Part shown: positions 35,161 through 47,341 of the stretch, in pieces
How the letters are laid out: each line of letters begins with the position of its first letter
Numbering within the stretch: position 1 is the stretch's first letter
From: Artemisia argyi
Lineage: Eukaryota; Streptophyta; Magnoliopsida; Asterales; Asteraceae
Assembly: GCA_030686995.1 (NCBI GenBank)
Contig: CM060681.1
Location: forward strand, 165,948,833 to 166,012,832
DNA length: 64,000 bases
Direction of reading: 5' to 3'
Position numbers and translations under genes: made by a program
Notes under the pieces: model-generated
What the model was told of the DNA's origin: nothing
Database searches by the model: none
What the model saw: only the letters and a program-made list of their open reading frames with translations

Positions 35161-35973
35161 ATGAGTGACCAGGATGAATTTAGAATAGAAGCCGAGGTTA
35201 AGGATGAGAATAGGGAGGTTAAGGTTAACAAGGAAGAGGAGTTAGAGGAGGTAGAGCCTATAGAAAAATACTTTGATGAGTTGCCCACCGAAGAAGAACG
35301 GGAGTACCATAAGGATCTATTCGATAGTCCCGAGAGACCATATATCTTCGGCACACCCCTTATCAAAATGGGAGACCCCTCTAACATTAACATCCCATGC
35401 AATATCGGGCACATGCATATATGGAAAGCTTACATCGACCTTAGATCCCCAGTGAACATCATGACTAGGACTTATTACAATTGGGTGATGAAGAAGCAAC
35501 TTAATTTTAGGATGATGCCCGGTAAGAATCTGATAAGTAATTTTGCAGGAAGAGTGAAGGGATTACATGTGATTATAGGGAATCTCACCTATGAAATCGA
35601 TTTTATGATAGTGGAAGACATTCGTCCGGTGATAGATGCTTGCCTAAGCCAAATAGTATTCGGAAAACCATTTGTTGAAGCCACTAGGATGAGTTATGAT
35701 CCGACTTTTGGGATAGTTAGATTTAAGGAAGAGAATGATGAGGTTGCCTATCAAATGCCCTATAAGATTGAACAATACCGCCTTCTCTCTAATTTCGAAA
35801 AAGAACACAAGCAAGCGGCTTATTATAGGAATGAGGAGGATAGACGTAGAGGAGTAGAATATGTAAAGAATAGGATGCTTGGTTTCTATAAAGAATGCTT
35901 ACAACTAGGTCCGGAATACAAAACTGGTTTAGAAGATGACCTAGAGAATGGAACCAATGATGAAATCACGTAG
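35161..35973 (+). CDS. Protease-like ORF of the inner element
   Basis: The ORF is 270 residues from ATG 35161, in another frame from gag and 100 bp after its stop. It has an acidic N-terminal third, then a retropepsin-like fold: AYIDLRSPVNIMTRTYYNWV, a flap-like stretch, and IGNLTYEIDFMIVED. The active-site triplet, which in relatives reads Asp-Leu-Gly-Ser, is DLRS here. Loss of the Gly would be expected to disable it, and a single G-to-A change explains it. The C-terminal part is basic and of unknown role. No reverse transcriptase follows, so the element ends its coding capacity here. Confidence 0.7.
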   Translation: MSDQDEFRIEAEVKDENREVKVNKEEELEEVEPIEKYFDELPTEEEREYHKDLFDSPERPYIFGTPLIKMGDPSNINIPCNIGHMHIWKAYIDLRSPVNIMTRTYYNWVMKKQLNFRMMPGKNLISNFAGRVKGLHVIIGNLTYEIDFMIVEDIRPVIDACLSQIVFGKPFVEATRMSYDPTFGIVRFKEENDEVAYQMPYKIEQYRLLSNFEKEHKQAAYYRNEEDRRRGVEYVKNRMLGFYKECLQLGPEYKTGLEDDLENGTNDEIT

Positions 35974-36412
35974 TAACCCATGACCTTGAGTCTAGCTACA
36001 AGACTCGTAAATAAAGAAAAGCGCTTCTTGGGAGGCAACCCATGTTTTGTGTGATTTTATTTGTTTGATTGTTATTTGCTTCCGTATGCATGCTTTATTT
36101 TTATTGTTGGTAGATCATGTTTCTAAATCAAATAGTGGAAATACTTTACTTTGTTGTTTTGGCCTAGTCTTAACTCCACCTAGAAGTATTTTTGCAAAAG
36201 ATAAGTGTAAGGGGAAACCCCAAATATGTTTTTAAGAAACAAACCGATCATGATTCTCCACAATATTAATTGAGCATGTATATTCGTATTTGTTAGAGTC
36301 AAATGCTTGTATTGAGTCATAATGAAGTTTTGCAGGATTTTCCAGGAAGTAGGACCAAGTTTTTCCAGAAATTTTCCGGAAACTTAACATAAGAATTTCT
36401 GCAGGTCCATTC

Positions 36413-36446
36413 TGACGGCGTCAGGGGTTTACTCTTGACGGCGTCA
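36413..36446. repeat. Paired TGACGGCGTCA palindromes (inner element)
   Basis: Two perfect 11-mers start 23 bp apart, at the position equivalent to 30606-30639 in the outer element. Confidence 0.8.
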
Positions 36447-37816
36447 GGAGTTAAAATCTGGAAATTTTACCGGTTTTGTTTTTCTAACGGAGTCTTATGG
36501 TTTTTGTGAATTATTAAGTTTTATAATCTCCAGGAGATCTGCAAACTTCATTCCACAAGCATTATATCTTATCTTGTTTTCTAGGATTTAGAAACTTATA
36601 TAGGATGCCGCCGATTTTACGCGAGGTTGTCTTGTCTACTTTGTCAGGTTTTACAGGTTATGTGTGACAAGAAGATGATTTATATTCTGGAAGGGAAGCT
36701 TTGATTGTTCATTTTCTTGGAGGAAGATTTAACCTGGCCATCCTATTATCCATACCGAGCGAATCAGGGGAGTATTTGATTTCATTCTCTTTACTTTTTC
36801 ACTTTTACATTCTTTACTTGAACATTGGGGACAATGTTCATCTTAAGTGTAAGGGGAGGGTAAAATGATGATACCTTACATATGCACTTTCGCTTGAGTT
36901 TGTTTTGTTTAATGGTAGATGTATAATAAAACTATGAGAAATACTTGTTAGTGCAATTTTAGCGCCAAATTTAATTTTTTTTACAACATTTAGGAGTGAA
37001 ACTTTAGCCATAGCAAGCGTCTCATGGATAGGAGATTGTATGACTAGCACATAACCGTATATTCAGAAAAAAATTTCCACCCAAATATGTGAGGTTCGCC
37101 TTTAGATTTGATAGGAAAAGCATTCATTATTAGTGCTTATGAGTGTACCGGTAGTATTTAGATTCTAGAACTTGCGTTAGTGATGCATCCCGAGACCGCT
37201 AGTGAGACTACATTCGTGTAGTAGGATTTACTACATGATAAGAGGCATTAGGATCACCCTTGTGTTAAACCCGTATCATAATTACATTTAAGTCATATTA
37301 CTTGGCTAGTTAAGTCAACTAATTTTTCCCACACCCTTAGCGTTGTACTCATTTTTAGTACACGAAACCCCTAGTACACCCCTCCGAGCCTATCTTTTCG
37401 TTTCTAACTTTAAGCATTTTACTTAAAGGAAGAATTTGTTACACCCCACTTAAATGTACACCCAAATCGCCTTAGCCTTCCGTGTATGCGCTCATCTTTA
37501 GTGCATTATTGTTATTTGTTAAACCCTAAGTTAACTTTCTAATTAATTACATGGTTGCTAAGTCGAGTCATATCCTTGTACATATTGTTTTGGGACGATT
37601 GGGACTCATGGGTAAGTACTTATTTTATGGAGTAATGGGGAAGAACATCATTTATTACCCCCATATGTACGTTAATCTTAAAAGTGCTCAAAGTGTTTTG
37701 ATTTTCTTAATTCGAGTCATTAGATTAGTTTATTGTAAAGTATGTAAAAATTCAAGTGTAAGGGGAATATTCATCCCCTATGATGTATTATTTTGGAAGG
37801 TAGGGTAAGAGTGTAT

Positions 37817-37818
<2 letters not shown>

Positions 37819-37856
<38 letters not shown>

Positions 37857-37865
37857 AAAAAAAAA
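37819..37865. repeat. Long A tract
   Basis: 36 A, one G, then ten A, inside the 3' region of the inner element. The outer element has a broken T-rich tract at the matching place. It is probably a slippage-prone microsatellite of the family. Confidence 0.9.
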
Positions 37866-38416
37866 CATACGGACTACCATCCCGTTTCATTCTATGTTTA
37901 TTTTATGTTTTTGTTATTTTTCATTTATTAGCTTAAGTCGAGTCTAGTCTTGGCTTAGCAACGCCACATTGTACATGTAATTGACCAAGATTGTTAACTC
38001 GCCACCAGTAAAACTTCCTTTATCCAACAAAACCGTGTATTTCATATCCCTATACCTAACGTTACAACCCTTTAAAAGACCTCTTTGATAGTTTATCCTA
38101 GGTGCTTACGCCATGTGGTGGAGGTTTGATCCTTTCCCAAGCCTATGGTAATCTATTTTGCTATGACAGGTAGTGAGAGATATCTTCCATTTCCGTATTG
38201 TAATTTACACTTTTTTACACCCGAGAGATGTGAGTATCTAAACACTATTTGTGAGGTGCTAGTATATGACCTCCGTGCTTGTCTATTGGTCTTTAGTGGA
38301 ACGATTATTTGTTGTAATTACTTTTATATTAGTGTTAAATGACCCCTAACCTGTCTTTTGAGTAGAATAAAAGCGCATTTGCTTGAGGACAAGCAAATCT
38401 CAAGTGTAAGGGTATA

Positions 38417-39834
38417 TGATGAGGCGAAAAATGATCCGTTTTTAGGGGGTTATTTAAGCCCGAATCCGAATTTATTTGATCAAATATTGCCCTAAATCGT
38501 TCCTTTTGTCATTTTAGGTACTTTGGGAGAGAAATCTGGAAAAGGAAGCAATTCGGACGTTTTTGGAGCATAAAAGTGAAAAAAACGCCAAAGTCTTAAT
38601 TTTCCATTCTGGGAACAGTAGGTGACGGCGTCAAGAGCAAATCCTTGACGGCGTCAAGAACAAATTTCATGAATTTCCGTGACGACCCAGAAGAGTTTTG
38701 ACGGCGTCACATAGGAAGGGCGTCAAGAGTAAATGAGTCATGACGGCCTGGAATTATATAAGTCTTGACGGCGTCAAAAGTTGATCTAGGCAGTCCGAGG
38801 AGTGTTTTGGCGGCGAGGTGACGGCGTCACCTAATTGGTCTTGACGCCGTCAAACCTATTTTTTTATATATAGTTTTCTAATTTTTCACATTTAAAAGAG
38901 AGAAGTTTTGGGAGAAACCCTAAGGACGATTTTGGTGTAACTTTACAGGTTTTTCAAGGGTTCCAACCCCTTGATACCTTGCATGATTAATCAAGATAAG
39001 TGTTCTTCTAATTCAATCAATATGTCTATGTGTTGGTTGTCTATATCATGTTCTTGTCTTAATTCTATCATGCTAGGCTAGATCTCTTTTGTGTTTGCTT
39101 AGATCTAATGAAACCTAGATATTGATTATGTGTTGATTACTTGTTTATTCTTGTCTTGGATGAATGATTTATATGTTAGGCTTAAGAAAACTGGCAGATC
39201 TCTAATTGGTAACATGCTTGAACGTCTTAAGAAACATGAACCAACGCGCACTAGGTCTTTATTGGTTGTATTTAATGCATGAGCCACTGTTTACAATCCC
39301 TATAGTTGTGCTGGGCATGGTGTAGGAGGAGATAAGATCTCATAGAATTGGGGAGTTATGTGTGCCACCCCAGGAATGGTATTAAGGAATACGATCCGTC
39401 ATCCATGCAATTATAACAAGTAATTAACGTGTAAAAGATATCTAGGGAGTAGTGAAATCTAAGTAAACACATTTTCTCCAATTACTGCTCACAACTTTAG
39501 TATAAATTAGCTTATTTTCATTTATAGTATTTTATTTTGATTGCATCTTAGTATTGGGTTAGTTGAATAGCAACTAATTCCGCCCACTCTTCCAAAACCT
39601 GAGATTTTAACTTGCTTTCTAAAAAATATAAAAACACAAAAAGAATCATCCCTCACCTTTAGAACTAGTATTTAGGCTTTCTAATCCTAGCGACACTATT
39701 CCTAAGCTGAACGATCAATCCCCCGGTACTTGTCACTATACTATACTACAACGATCAGGTACACTGCCTAGTGGGGGTTGTAAGCTTCTCGAGATCCCTC
39801 GAGATTTAAAGCCTGTTGCGATTCCCACGCATCA
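38417..39834 (+). repeat. 3' LTR of the inner Athila-type element
   Basis: 1418 bp. The palindrome array starts at 38623, 38646, 38699, 38766, 38819 and 38842, with steps identical to those of the 5' LTR. Confidence 0.92.
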
Positions 39835-39839
39835 ACTCC
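39835..39839. repeat. Target duplication ACTCC of the inner element (right)
   Basis: Partner of 32166-32170. Confidence 0.92.
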
Positions 39840-40129
39840 CTCACCAACTCACTATACACCGTCTCCCTAATCCTAAACAACCTCTCCCACTGAGTACCCG
39901 TAAACCCATCAGTGTGGATCCTCTCCAAAAATGCAGCTTCCAACCCTTGGGCCCTAAGAAACTCCCAATCAACCACAGCCCCAGCATCAATATGGTGGTT
40001 ATAAAGTTCCGCATACTTGGTGGTAGCGCCAACAGTGTCAAACTCGCTCCAACCATGGACCAACTCTCCATAATTAACTCTTTGGGACCTAGAGGAACTG
40101 CCCCGATGTTGACGAGATCTCTTGCTCAT
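39840..40129 (-). pseudogene. ATHILA ORF, N-terminal part (outer element)
   Basis: The start is the ATG at 40127-40129 (MSKRSRQHRG), a basic N-terminus followed by YAELYNHHIDAGAVVDWEFLR and FTGTQWERLFRIRETVYSELV. The frame is cut by the inner element and resumes at 32165; both sides match one ATHILA-family domain. A palindrome pair lies about 75 bp upstream of the ATG. Confidence 0.75.
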
Positions 40130-40790
40130 TTTCCTGGAAAAAGGTAGAGTGAACGGAAATGATTAGAACGAGAATTTTAATGATTTTCCTGCTGTCAAAC
40201 ACATCTGACGCCGTCAGGAGTAGTCCTGACACCGTCAGACTTAGCAGAATCTGAACCATGCAAATGCGAGGGAAAAATCAATTTTCAAACTCTTAACCCA
40301 TTACCCAAACGCTCCTTTAATCAGAAAACATGGGTGGGGGTCAAAAAATCCGTGGCATGAGTGGCTTTCCCTAAACTAATGCATGATTCGAGTGGGATAA
40401 CATAATCAATGGGTAACCCCATGTTTACAAATCACCAATTGGATGGCATTACGATTTGTCAATGATGGGTCAAGAATGGGGTTTCGGGCGAAAGGGGTTT
40501 TCCATATTGATTGATCCTAAGGACAATTGATCGAAAAAGAATGAAGAAAAATCACTTACCAAGTGAAGATCGGTTGCGGAAGACGTCGAATTGGAGGGTG
40601 GGGATTCGGAGTAGTAGCAGCACTTTGGGTGAGATTTGTCGGGTATGGGTTGAAAGTGATTGGTTTTGGGTTAATATTGCTGATCTATCGAGGTGACGGC
40701 GTCAAGAGTTATGTCTGACGCCGTCAGATGCCCGTGTGAGGTGAGAAATGAAGTAATTCCATGTTTAGTCCTTGCACTTTGTGTGAATAG
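40130..40790. other. Spacer between gag and ATHILA ORF with two palindrome pairs
   Basis: No ORF is supported. TGACGCCGTCA starts at 40206, with an imperfect partner (TGACACCGTCA) at 40227. Another pair starts at 40694 and 40716. It may be an internal control region for the ATHILA ORF, but no TATA box is evident. Confidence 0.55.
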
Positions 40791-42263
40791 CTAAACATTA
40801 GTAAAACCATGATTAGTTATTCCGTTAACGAGGTCCACCGTTTCATTACTGTCACGGAAAGAGGTGAGGTTGTAGAAGGGATTGGGTGACGTTTTAGCTA
40901 AGTTGTATCCTGCGCACGGGTCACCGGTATGTAAAAAGAGATGTTGTTCCATAGAGGGTTTCAAATCAGTGGTGTTTTTGAGGTACAACCTCTTTACACC
41001 GGGTTTAAAACCAAAAGAACGTCTCTTGGATAGGTTTGGGAATGTGGTTCGCAAGCATCCAACGGAAATGTTATGGAATTGCGAATTCTTCTCTTCCTGG
41101 GGACGCTCACGAGAATGGGGGGTAGTTAATGGTGAAGCTCTTGGGGAAAATTTCTCGCTATCCTCTTGGTCAAATGCCAAAGGGGTTGAAACCTCGAAGA
41201 CTTTTTCGGTTTTTTTAGGTACGGAATTTTCTTTGATCTTTTCTTTGACCCTTGATATGAATTGGTATGCTAAATTCATAAAAGCTTTGTGAGTGCTTTC
41301 CATGCGTGCTTATAGGTGCTGGATTTGTTTTTCCTGATTATCTATGAAGGTTACCATTATCCCTTCGAATTCCTCTTGTCGTGAACGTTCGGGAAAATCG
41401 TGGTCGATAACCGCATTCCTACGTAAATTAGGATTCCACATGGGTTCATCAGCAGGTTTTTCAATACTCATTAATTCTTTTACCTGCTTCTCGATGCTTC
41501 CTAATAATTATTCTTGGGTGGCGTGTGCGTAGTCAAGTTTTCCTTTGCTTGGAAACATCGGGTCCTCCCATCCTTCTTTTTCGTATTGTGCCAACCCCTC
41601 AAGAACTTTCCAGCACTCGTCAATGCTAAGTCTATTTAGCCTGCCCTTGGCTGCGTAATCAATGGCTCTCCTTGTTTGATAGTCAACTTTATCGTAAAAG
41701 ATTTGAATTTTTAGCCATGGTTCAATGCCATGATGAGGGACTTTTCGGAGCAGGTCTTTATATCGAGTCCATGCTTCATAAAAGGTTTCATTTTGACGTT
41801 GTTGGAACATCAAGATGTCATTTCTGAGCTTAGTAGTTCTTCCCGGTGGGAAAAATTGAGCAAGGAAACGAGTGGTGAGATCATCCCATGTGGTGATGGA
41901 TCCCGCGGGTAAACGCTCAAGCCATTGACTAGCTTGATCCCGTAGAGAGAATTGGAATAGGCGTAATCGGGTTGTCTCTCTAGTTGCACCATCTAGGTCT
42001 ATGGAATCTACGATTTTGAGGAAGTCCTTAAGATGTTGGTTTGGATCTTCGGAACGAAGTCCATGGAATGCACATCCGCTTTGCACCAACCGGATGGTGT
42101 CGGATCGCAAGGGGGTCACATTGGCTCCGGTGAGCTCAATGGTGTTTCGGTAGCCTTGGTGGCTAGGTCGGGAATACTCTCCTAAGGTTCGGGGCCTAAG
42201 AGGTTCTAGTGGTGGGTTTTATTGTGGTGGGATGACGGGTTCAAAGATGTTCTCGTTGTCCAT
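40791..42263 (-). pseudogene. Athila-type gag of the outer element
   Basis: One frame of 491 codons runs from ATG 42261-42263 to the stop at 40791. It has a TAA at codon 15 (CAA in the inner element), a stop at 41508-41510 and one just before 41303. The N-terminal half is nearly the same as the inner gag (LRSDTIRLVQSGCAFHGLRSEDP, SLRDQASQWLERLP). After about residue 210 the two diverge completely: here a long charged region with KEKIKENSVPKKTEKVFEV and no visible zinc knuckle. Confidence 0.85.
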
Positions 42264-42435
42264 GATGTCGGGTGGTGAAAGGTTACGAACAAAAACACAA
42301 AGAAATAAGATAGACTAAAGAAAACCTAAAAAAATAAAAATAAAATCTTACTAGAAAGGAATCTAGCAAGTAGACCTAATAAAAAGAGATTCTAAACTAG
42401 ACAATAACTATTCCCCGGCAGCGGCGCCAAAAACT

Positions 42436-43839
42436 TGATACGTGGGAATCGCACCAGGCTTTACCTCTCAAGGGATCTTGAGAAGCTTACAACCCCCACC
42501 AGGCAGTGTACCTAATCGTTGTAGTATAGTATAGTGACAAGTACCGGGGGATTGATCGTTCAGCTAGGAATAGTGTCGCTAGGATTAGAAAACCTAAATA
42601 CTAGTTCTAAAGGTGAGAGATGATTCTTTTTGTATTTTTATATTTTTTAGAAAGCAAGTAAAAATCTCGGGTTTGAAGGATTTGGGCGAAATTAGTTGCT
42701 AGTCAACTAACCGAATACTAAAGATGCAATCAAAATAAAATACTAGAAATGAAAATAAACTAAATTATACTAAGGTTGTGAGCAATAAGTGGAGAAAATG
42801 TGTTTACTTAGATTTCACTACTCCCTAGACATCTTTTACATGTTAATTACTTGTTATAGTTGCATGGATGACGGATTGTATTCCTTAATACCATTCATGG
42901 GGTATCGCACATAACTCCCCAATTTTATGAGCTCTTATCTCCTCCTATACCATGCCCAGCATAACCATAGGGATTATAAACAGTGGCTCATGCATTAAAT
43001 ACAACCAATAAAGACCTAGTGCAATTGGTTCATGTTTCCTAAGACGTTCAAGCATGTTACCATTTGGAGATCTGCCAGTTTTCTTAAGCCTAACATATAA
43101 ATTCATTCATCTAAACCAAGTATAAACAAGTAATCAACACATAATTAACATCTAGGTTTCATTAGATCTAAGCAAACACAAGATAGATCTAGCCTAGCAT
43201 GATGAAATAAAGACAAGAACAAGATATAGACAACCAACACATAGACATATTGATTGAATTAAAAGAACACTTATCTCAATTACACATGAAAGGTATCAAT
43301 GGCTTAGAACCCTTGAAAAACCTGTAAAATTCGCACCAAGTTCGTACTTAGGGTTTCTCCAAAACTTCTCTCTTTTTAATGTGAAAATTAGAAAACTATA
43401 TATAGGAAAAGGGGTCTGACGGCGTCAAGACCAAACTTGTGACGCCGTCACCTCGCCGCCAAAACTCTTCTCGGACTGCCTTGATCTACTTCTGACGCCG
43501 TCATGTGTTGTGCATTTCTAGGCCGTCATGAATTTTACTCTTGACGCCCTTTCTTGTGACGCCGTCAAATCTGTACTGGGTCATCATGGAAATTGCTCTT
43601 GACGCCGTCAGGATGTTACTCTTGACGCCGTCACCAACTGTTCCCAGCAAGGAAAATTAAGACTTTGGCGTTTTCTTCACTTTTATGCTCCAAAAACGTC
43701 CGAATTGCTTCCTTTTCCAGATTTCACTCCCAAAGTACCTAAAATCACAAAAGGAACGATTTAGGACAATATTTGATCAAATAAATTCAATTCCGGGCTT
43801 AAATGACCCCCTAAAAGTGGTTCATTTTTCGCCTCATCA
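42436..43839 (-). repeat. 5' LTR of the outer Athila-type element
   Basis: 1404 bp. The primer site next to it reads TTTGGCGCCGCTGCCGGGG on the minus strand, one mismatch from the tRNA-Asp complement. Palindromes start at 43417, 43440, 43493, 43557, 43600 and 43623, with the same steps as in its 3' LTR. Confidence 0.92.
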
Positions 43840-43844
43840 CCACT
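43840..43844. repeat. Target duplication CCACT of the outer Athila-type element (right)
   Basis: Partner of 27175-27179. Confidence 0.9.
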
Positions 43845-46400
43845 TCCCTAATCCCTCACACAACCCGTACCTACCTTCCTTCCATGTCATCAATCCACAA
43901 CTCATTTGGGCGCCAATACAAGAATCAAGGGCTGATATCTCCTAGCTTGAATCAACGGCTGAGATAAAGACCAACACAAGAAGACAACACAAAGATAAGA
44001 AATGAAGACCAAACCCTAGATTGATTGGAATATAAATAGATGATGTTGTAGCCCATGAGGCAGTCAGTCTTGTATTAAATTTTTATTACCAGTCTTGTTT
44101 TTTAGGTTGTAATAGTCAAGTTTTTTTTAAAAGTATGTTGTAGTCTTCATTCAAGTTTTCAGTCAGTCATTAGGTTTTTATTAGTCAATTACGTCTTAGT
44201 TTGAGATTTCAGTTTTTTTTTAGTTTCAATCTCTCTTGTACTTTTCACTCATTCAATGAAAGTTTAAGTTGTTTTACTTCAGCTCCTATTGATCTTTTTA
44301 CAAAAATTTTATTGCTAAGCTTAATGTTGTTCATTTAGTTTAGTTATAATTTGTGTTACTTTCATCTAAATGAGTTTCACTACTGGTGCTACTTGCTTGA
44401 AGAAAAAAATTACCACAGTTTAACTTCAAGTGGTGTTTGGCAATAGAGGATCATTGCACTCTTGGTCAATCTTAGCTTAGTAGTTCACTTAATTCAGCCC
44501 CAGTGGAGTATATTCAGTAAGTTGGTAGCATTCTGATTATAGGTTTCCTGTCCCTTGTGTTTCCCATTTTTTTTATGCTTTACGATTTGGTTAGACTGCT
44601 CTTTATTCATCCCCATAGGATTTAGGAGTCTTTGATTTAGTTGCTTGCTCTTTACAGTTAACTTTACCTTGCCTTAAGTTTAGTTATAGAAGGCTTTGGT
44701 TATCACATGCTTTAAACCATTTCCTTACACCTAAGCTATCTTAACTGAGTTTATAATTAGCATAAGGGTTAGTCTAGTTTTAACTTACTTTTAGTTGCTG
44801 TTATAAATTAGGATTCTTATTCAGTATCTGGCATTTTAGGATTGACAGTTGAATCTCAAGTTTAGCCCATTTTCACCATCTGGTTCAGCAGCCTTGCTGT
44901 CTTAGTAAGGGTTTTCCGTGCCCATTCATTGCTTATTTACTAATTCAAGCTCACTATTTTTGTTCCCCCGTGCTCCTGAGTAGATTAACTTAACATACTT
45001 CCATCTCATGTCCCCTGGCTTAATCATTCGCTTAGCTTAACCTTTGCTCAAAAGTACCCCTATAGCCTGTTTTACTGCACAAGTTCGTTGCTCGTTTAAT
45101 AGGCTCAATAAGTTTTTAGCGTGAATAAGCCTGTGGAATTTGATTGATTGCTTTGATCTTGTTGTCTATTTTAGTTAGATATTTAGTAGTTGTAATCTGT
45201 GTTTACTCATGTTGATCTGAGCTAATTGCGTTTGTTGTTCTTGACTGTTTGTCGTTGTTGCTGCTAATACCATTGATCTTGTTGATTGTTTCCGGTTATT
45301 TACTTGTTCGTTGAGTGCTGTTTAGACCCTTGTTGTTTCTAGTTTTGTTGTTATTGTTGCGGCTACTTGCCGTTATTAGTGTCGCTTATTGAGCTCACTT
45401 ATGACTGAGCATTCATGGAAAAAGGGAGCAAGGATTTTGAAAACAAATTTGAAATTTGATCCTTAAGTTAAAATGGTTCCTGAGGTTGAATTAAGATTTG
45501 TTAAAAATCTATTTCTTGAAGTTGTATTTAAATCTGTGTCTGGGTTGTTGAATTTGCAAAAAGAAATTTTGAAAAGAAAATATTGCAAAAAGTGTGAGAT
45601 AAGTGGGATTCGAACCTGACCCCTCTGGCTCAAACAGAACAACCATAGCCATCTGAGCTTGGGGCTTTCTTTATTAAGTATTTGTTGTCATAATTATTTT
45701 ATATAGTAAAACCTTGTAGCTTATTTAACTCTGCTTGTGTACTTGCTTATTGCTAGCTTTTGTCTACTGCTTATTTCATTTTTTTTCCTAGCTTAGAATT
45801 AGTATTATCTAATTTCCAAAAAAATTTTAGATTTTTAAAATCAGTTTTAGTATTTTTAATAATTTAATTTAGTTTAAATCGTTTTTAAAACATAATAATT
45901 AATTAAAAAAGCAAAAAAATAATTTTCCTCTTTCTAAAAATTTCTTTCATCATTAGGAACGTAGAAAAATAGTTTTTACACCTGTGGGACGTGCGTAGCT
46001 AATAATTTACGTTTTAATTTGCGCATTCGCGTAATTTTTAAATAAACGTCACATTTTTAATTTAGTTACCGTTTTAGGATTCCCGATACCTAATTATGTT
46101 TTCCCGTAGCATTTTAGGTATTTCTTAGTTAGTTAGTTGCCTTAGGTCAATTTACTTTTTCCTTCATTCGTTAATTTTCAAATTCGTTAATTTAACGTAT
46201 CGCAACACCAAATAACCTTTCCAATCATACAAGATTTTAATCCAAATCTCTTTCGAAGCTTTCCATTCACACCTCGTTGGGGTACGACCCGGGAAATCAC
46301 TTCCCGGTCTCACAATTTGAATATCACTTTCACAAGTTTTGTGGGGTAATCGTTTTCCTAAACGGTTTACTCGTATTACTTCACGATTATTTGTCTCACG
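43845..46400 (+). repeat. Truncated long LTR, right part (promoter, R, U5)
   Basis: This continues the LTR interrupted at 27179. A TATA box (GGAATATAAATAG) at about 44027-44039 precedes a long AT-rich R/U5 with the same style as the solo LTR at 5812. A tRNA-like antisense motif lies at 45604-45665. The right boundary is uncertain and set near 46400 where similarity in layout to the solo LTR end fades. No ORF is supported. Confidence 0.5.
45604..45665 (-). other. tRNA-like (Pol III box) module inside the LTR
   Basis: On the minus strand AAGCTCAGATGGCTATGG resembles an A box region and GGTTCGAATCCC is a perfect B box, spaced as in a tRNA. The acceptor stem does not close, so it is not a working tRNA gene. 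Confidence 0.45.
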
Positions 46401-47341
46401 ACAAATTGTTGATATTTTGATAAAATTGTTGTTTGCACACACCAAAACACAACGAATCAGTTTATATAAATGGACAATAGATTTTCGAGACAATTATGTA
46501 ACTCACGATAGTCATAAAACAAAACAGATCTTATTGCCCTAAGCTCATGCAACCAATGCGTTAACACATATCAATAAAATTGATATAATAATTTACTCTA
46601 CTAGGTATTTTGCCATATACTTCTATATTCGAATATAGCACGTCTGGTTGCCAATCGGGTCAACCAGGCAGGATTCGTCAATCCTGTAGGCCTATTCATT
46701 ATATTCACATTTATATTTTAGTAACTAATGGTTCATGATAAACAGGGACTTTCTGGCAAGGTACTTAGGCAATAATATATTTAGATAGCATACAGTTTGC
46801 AAATAATTGTCAGTAGTAAAAGTTTTAGCATGTATCTCCCCAAGGAGTTTATAAAACAATTGAGTAAAAATTGGGCCTATGACTCACCGTAGTGATCAGC
46901 AGCAAATTACAACGGTATAACGTATATCAAGAAGTCGCGAGCTTCTAACGACGACCTAAAAATATAATAGTCGCGTCTTAGTTATATAACGAGAAAGTAC
47001 AAAATAACTTTTATAAAAGTATTTATATACTTTTGGCATTGTACATATTTTTGTAAGTTTACAAAAATATAAAAGTTTAGTTTTTATAAAAGATAGTAGC
47101 AAGCCCTATTGATAAGTCATCTTAGGGTCGAGTTTATGTTACATTTAATGATTTACCTATTACGTAAATCATTACGTCAAAGTATAATTTAAATTTATAA
47201 ATAAACAATGAAGTCTATTTTTCAATAGAGGGTCTATTTTGTGAAAATAGTGCACAAGAGGGTAGTAGTGTACTCTGTTATCTAATCTCTAATAATTTAT
47301 TATTTTCAAATCATAAAGTGTTATGATTATTTTATATCTTT

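Larger units (their letters stand above)
35974..38416. other. Non-coding 3' region of the inner element with polypurine tract
   Basis: 2.4 kb, counterpart of 28584-31178. It contains a palindrome pair (36413-36446), a long A tract at 37819-37865 with one G, and at its end the sequence CTCAAGTGTAAGGGTATA as polypurine tract before the 3' LTR at 38417. No ORF is supported. Confidence 0.7.
32171..39834 (+). mobile_element. Inner Athila-type non-autonomous LTR retrotransposon
   Basis: The ends are TGATGAGGCG and CACGCATCA, with the 5-bp duplication ACTCC (32166-32170 and 39835-39839). The 5' LTR 32171-33587 and 3' LTR 38417-39834 differ at about ten positions in their first 450 bp by eye, so the insertion is fairly young. 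Contents: gag (two stops), a protease-like ORF and 2.4 kb of non-coding 3' region. There is no reverse transcriptase or integrase. It lies inside the ATHILA ORF of its relative in the opposite orientation. Confidence 0.93.
27180..43839 (-). mobile_element. Outer Athila-type non-autonomous LTR retrotransposon
   Basis: The ends are TGATACGTGGG and CGCCTCATCA, and the 5-bp duplication CCACT flanks it (27175-27179 and 43840-43844). On the minus strand: 5' LTR 42436-43839, a tRNA-Asp-type primer site, gag, an ATHILA ORF, a long non-coding 3' region, a polypurine tract and the 3' LTR 27180-28583. Both LTRs are 1404 bp. No reverse transcriptase, RNase H or integrase is present, so it depends on a relative for movement. 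A second element of the same family (32171-39834) is inserted in the ATHILA ORF in the opposite orientation. Confidence 0.92.

Noticed and set aside
37551..37808. 85-codon ORF in the inner element 3' region
   Set aside because: The counterpart in the outer element is not open and no domain is visible.
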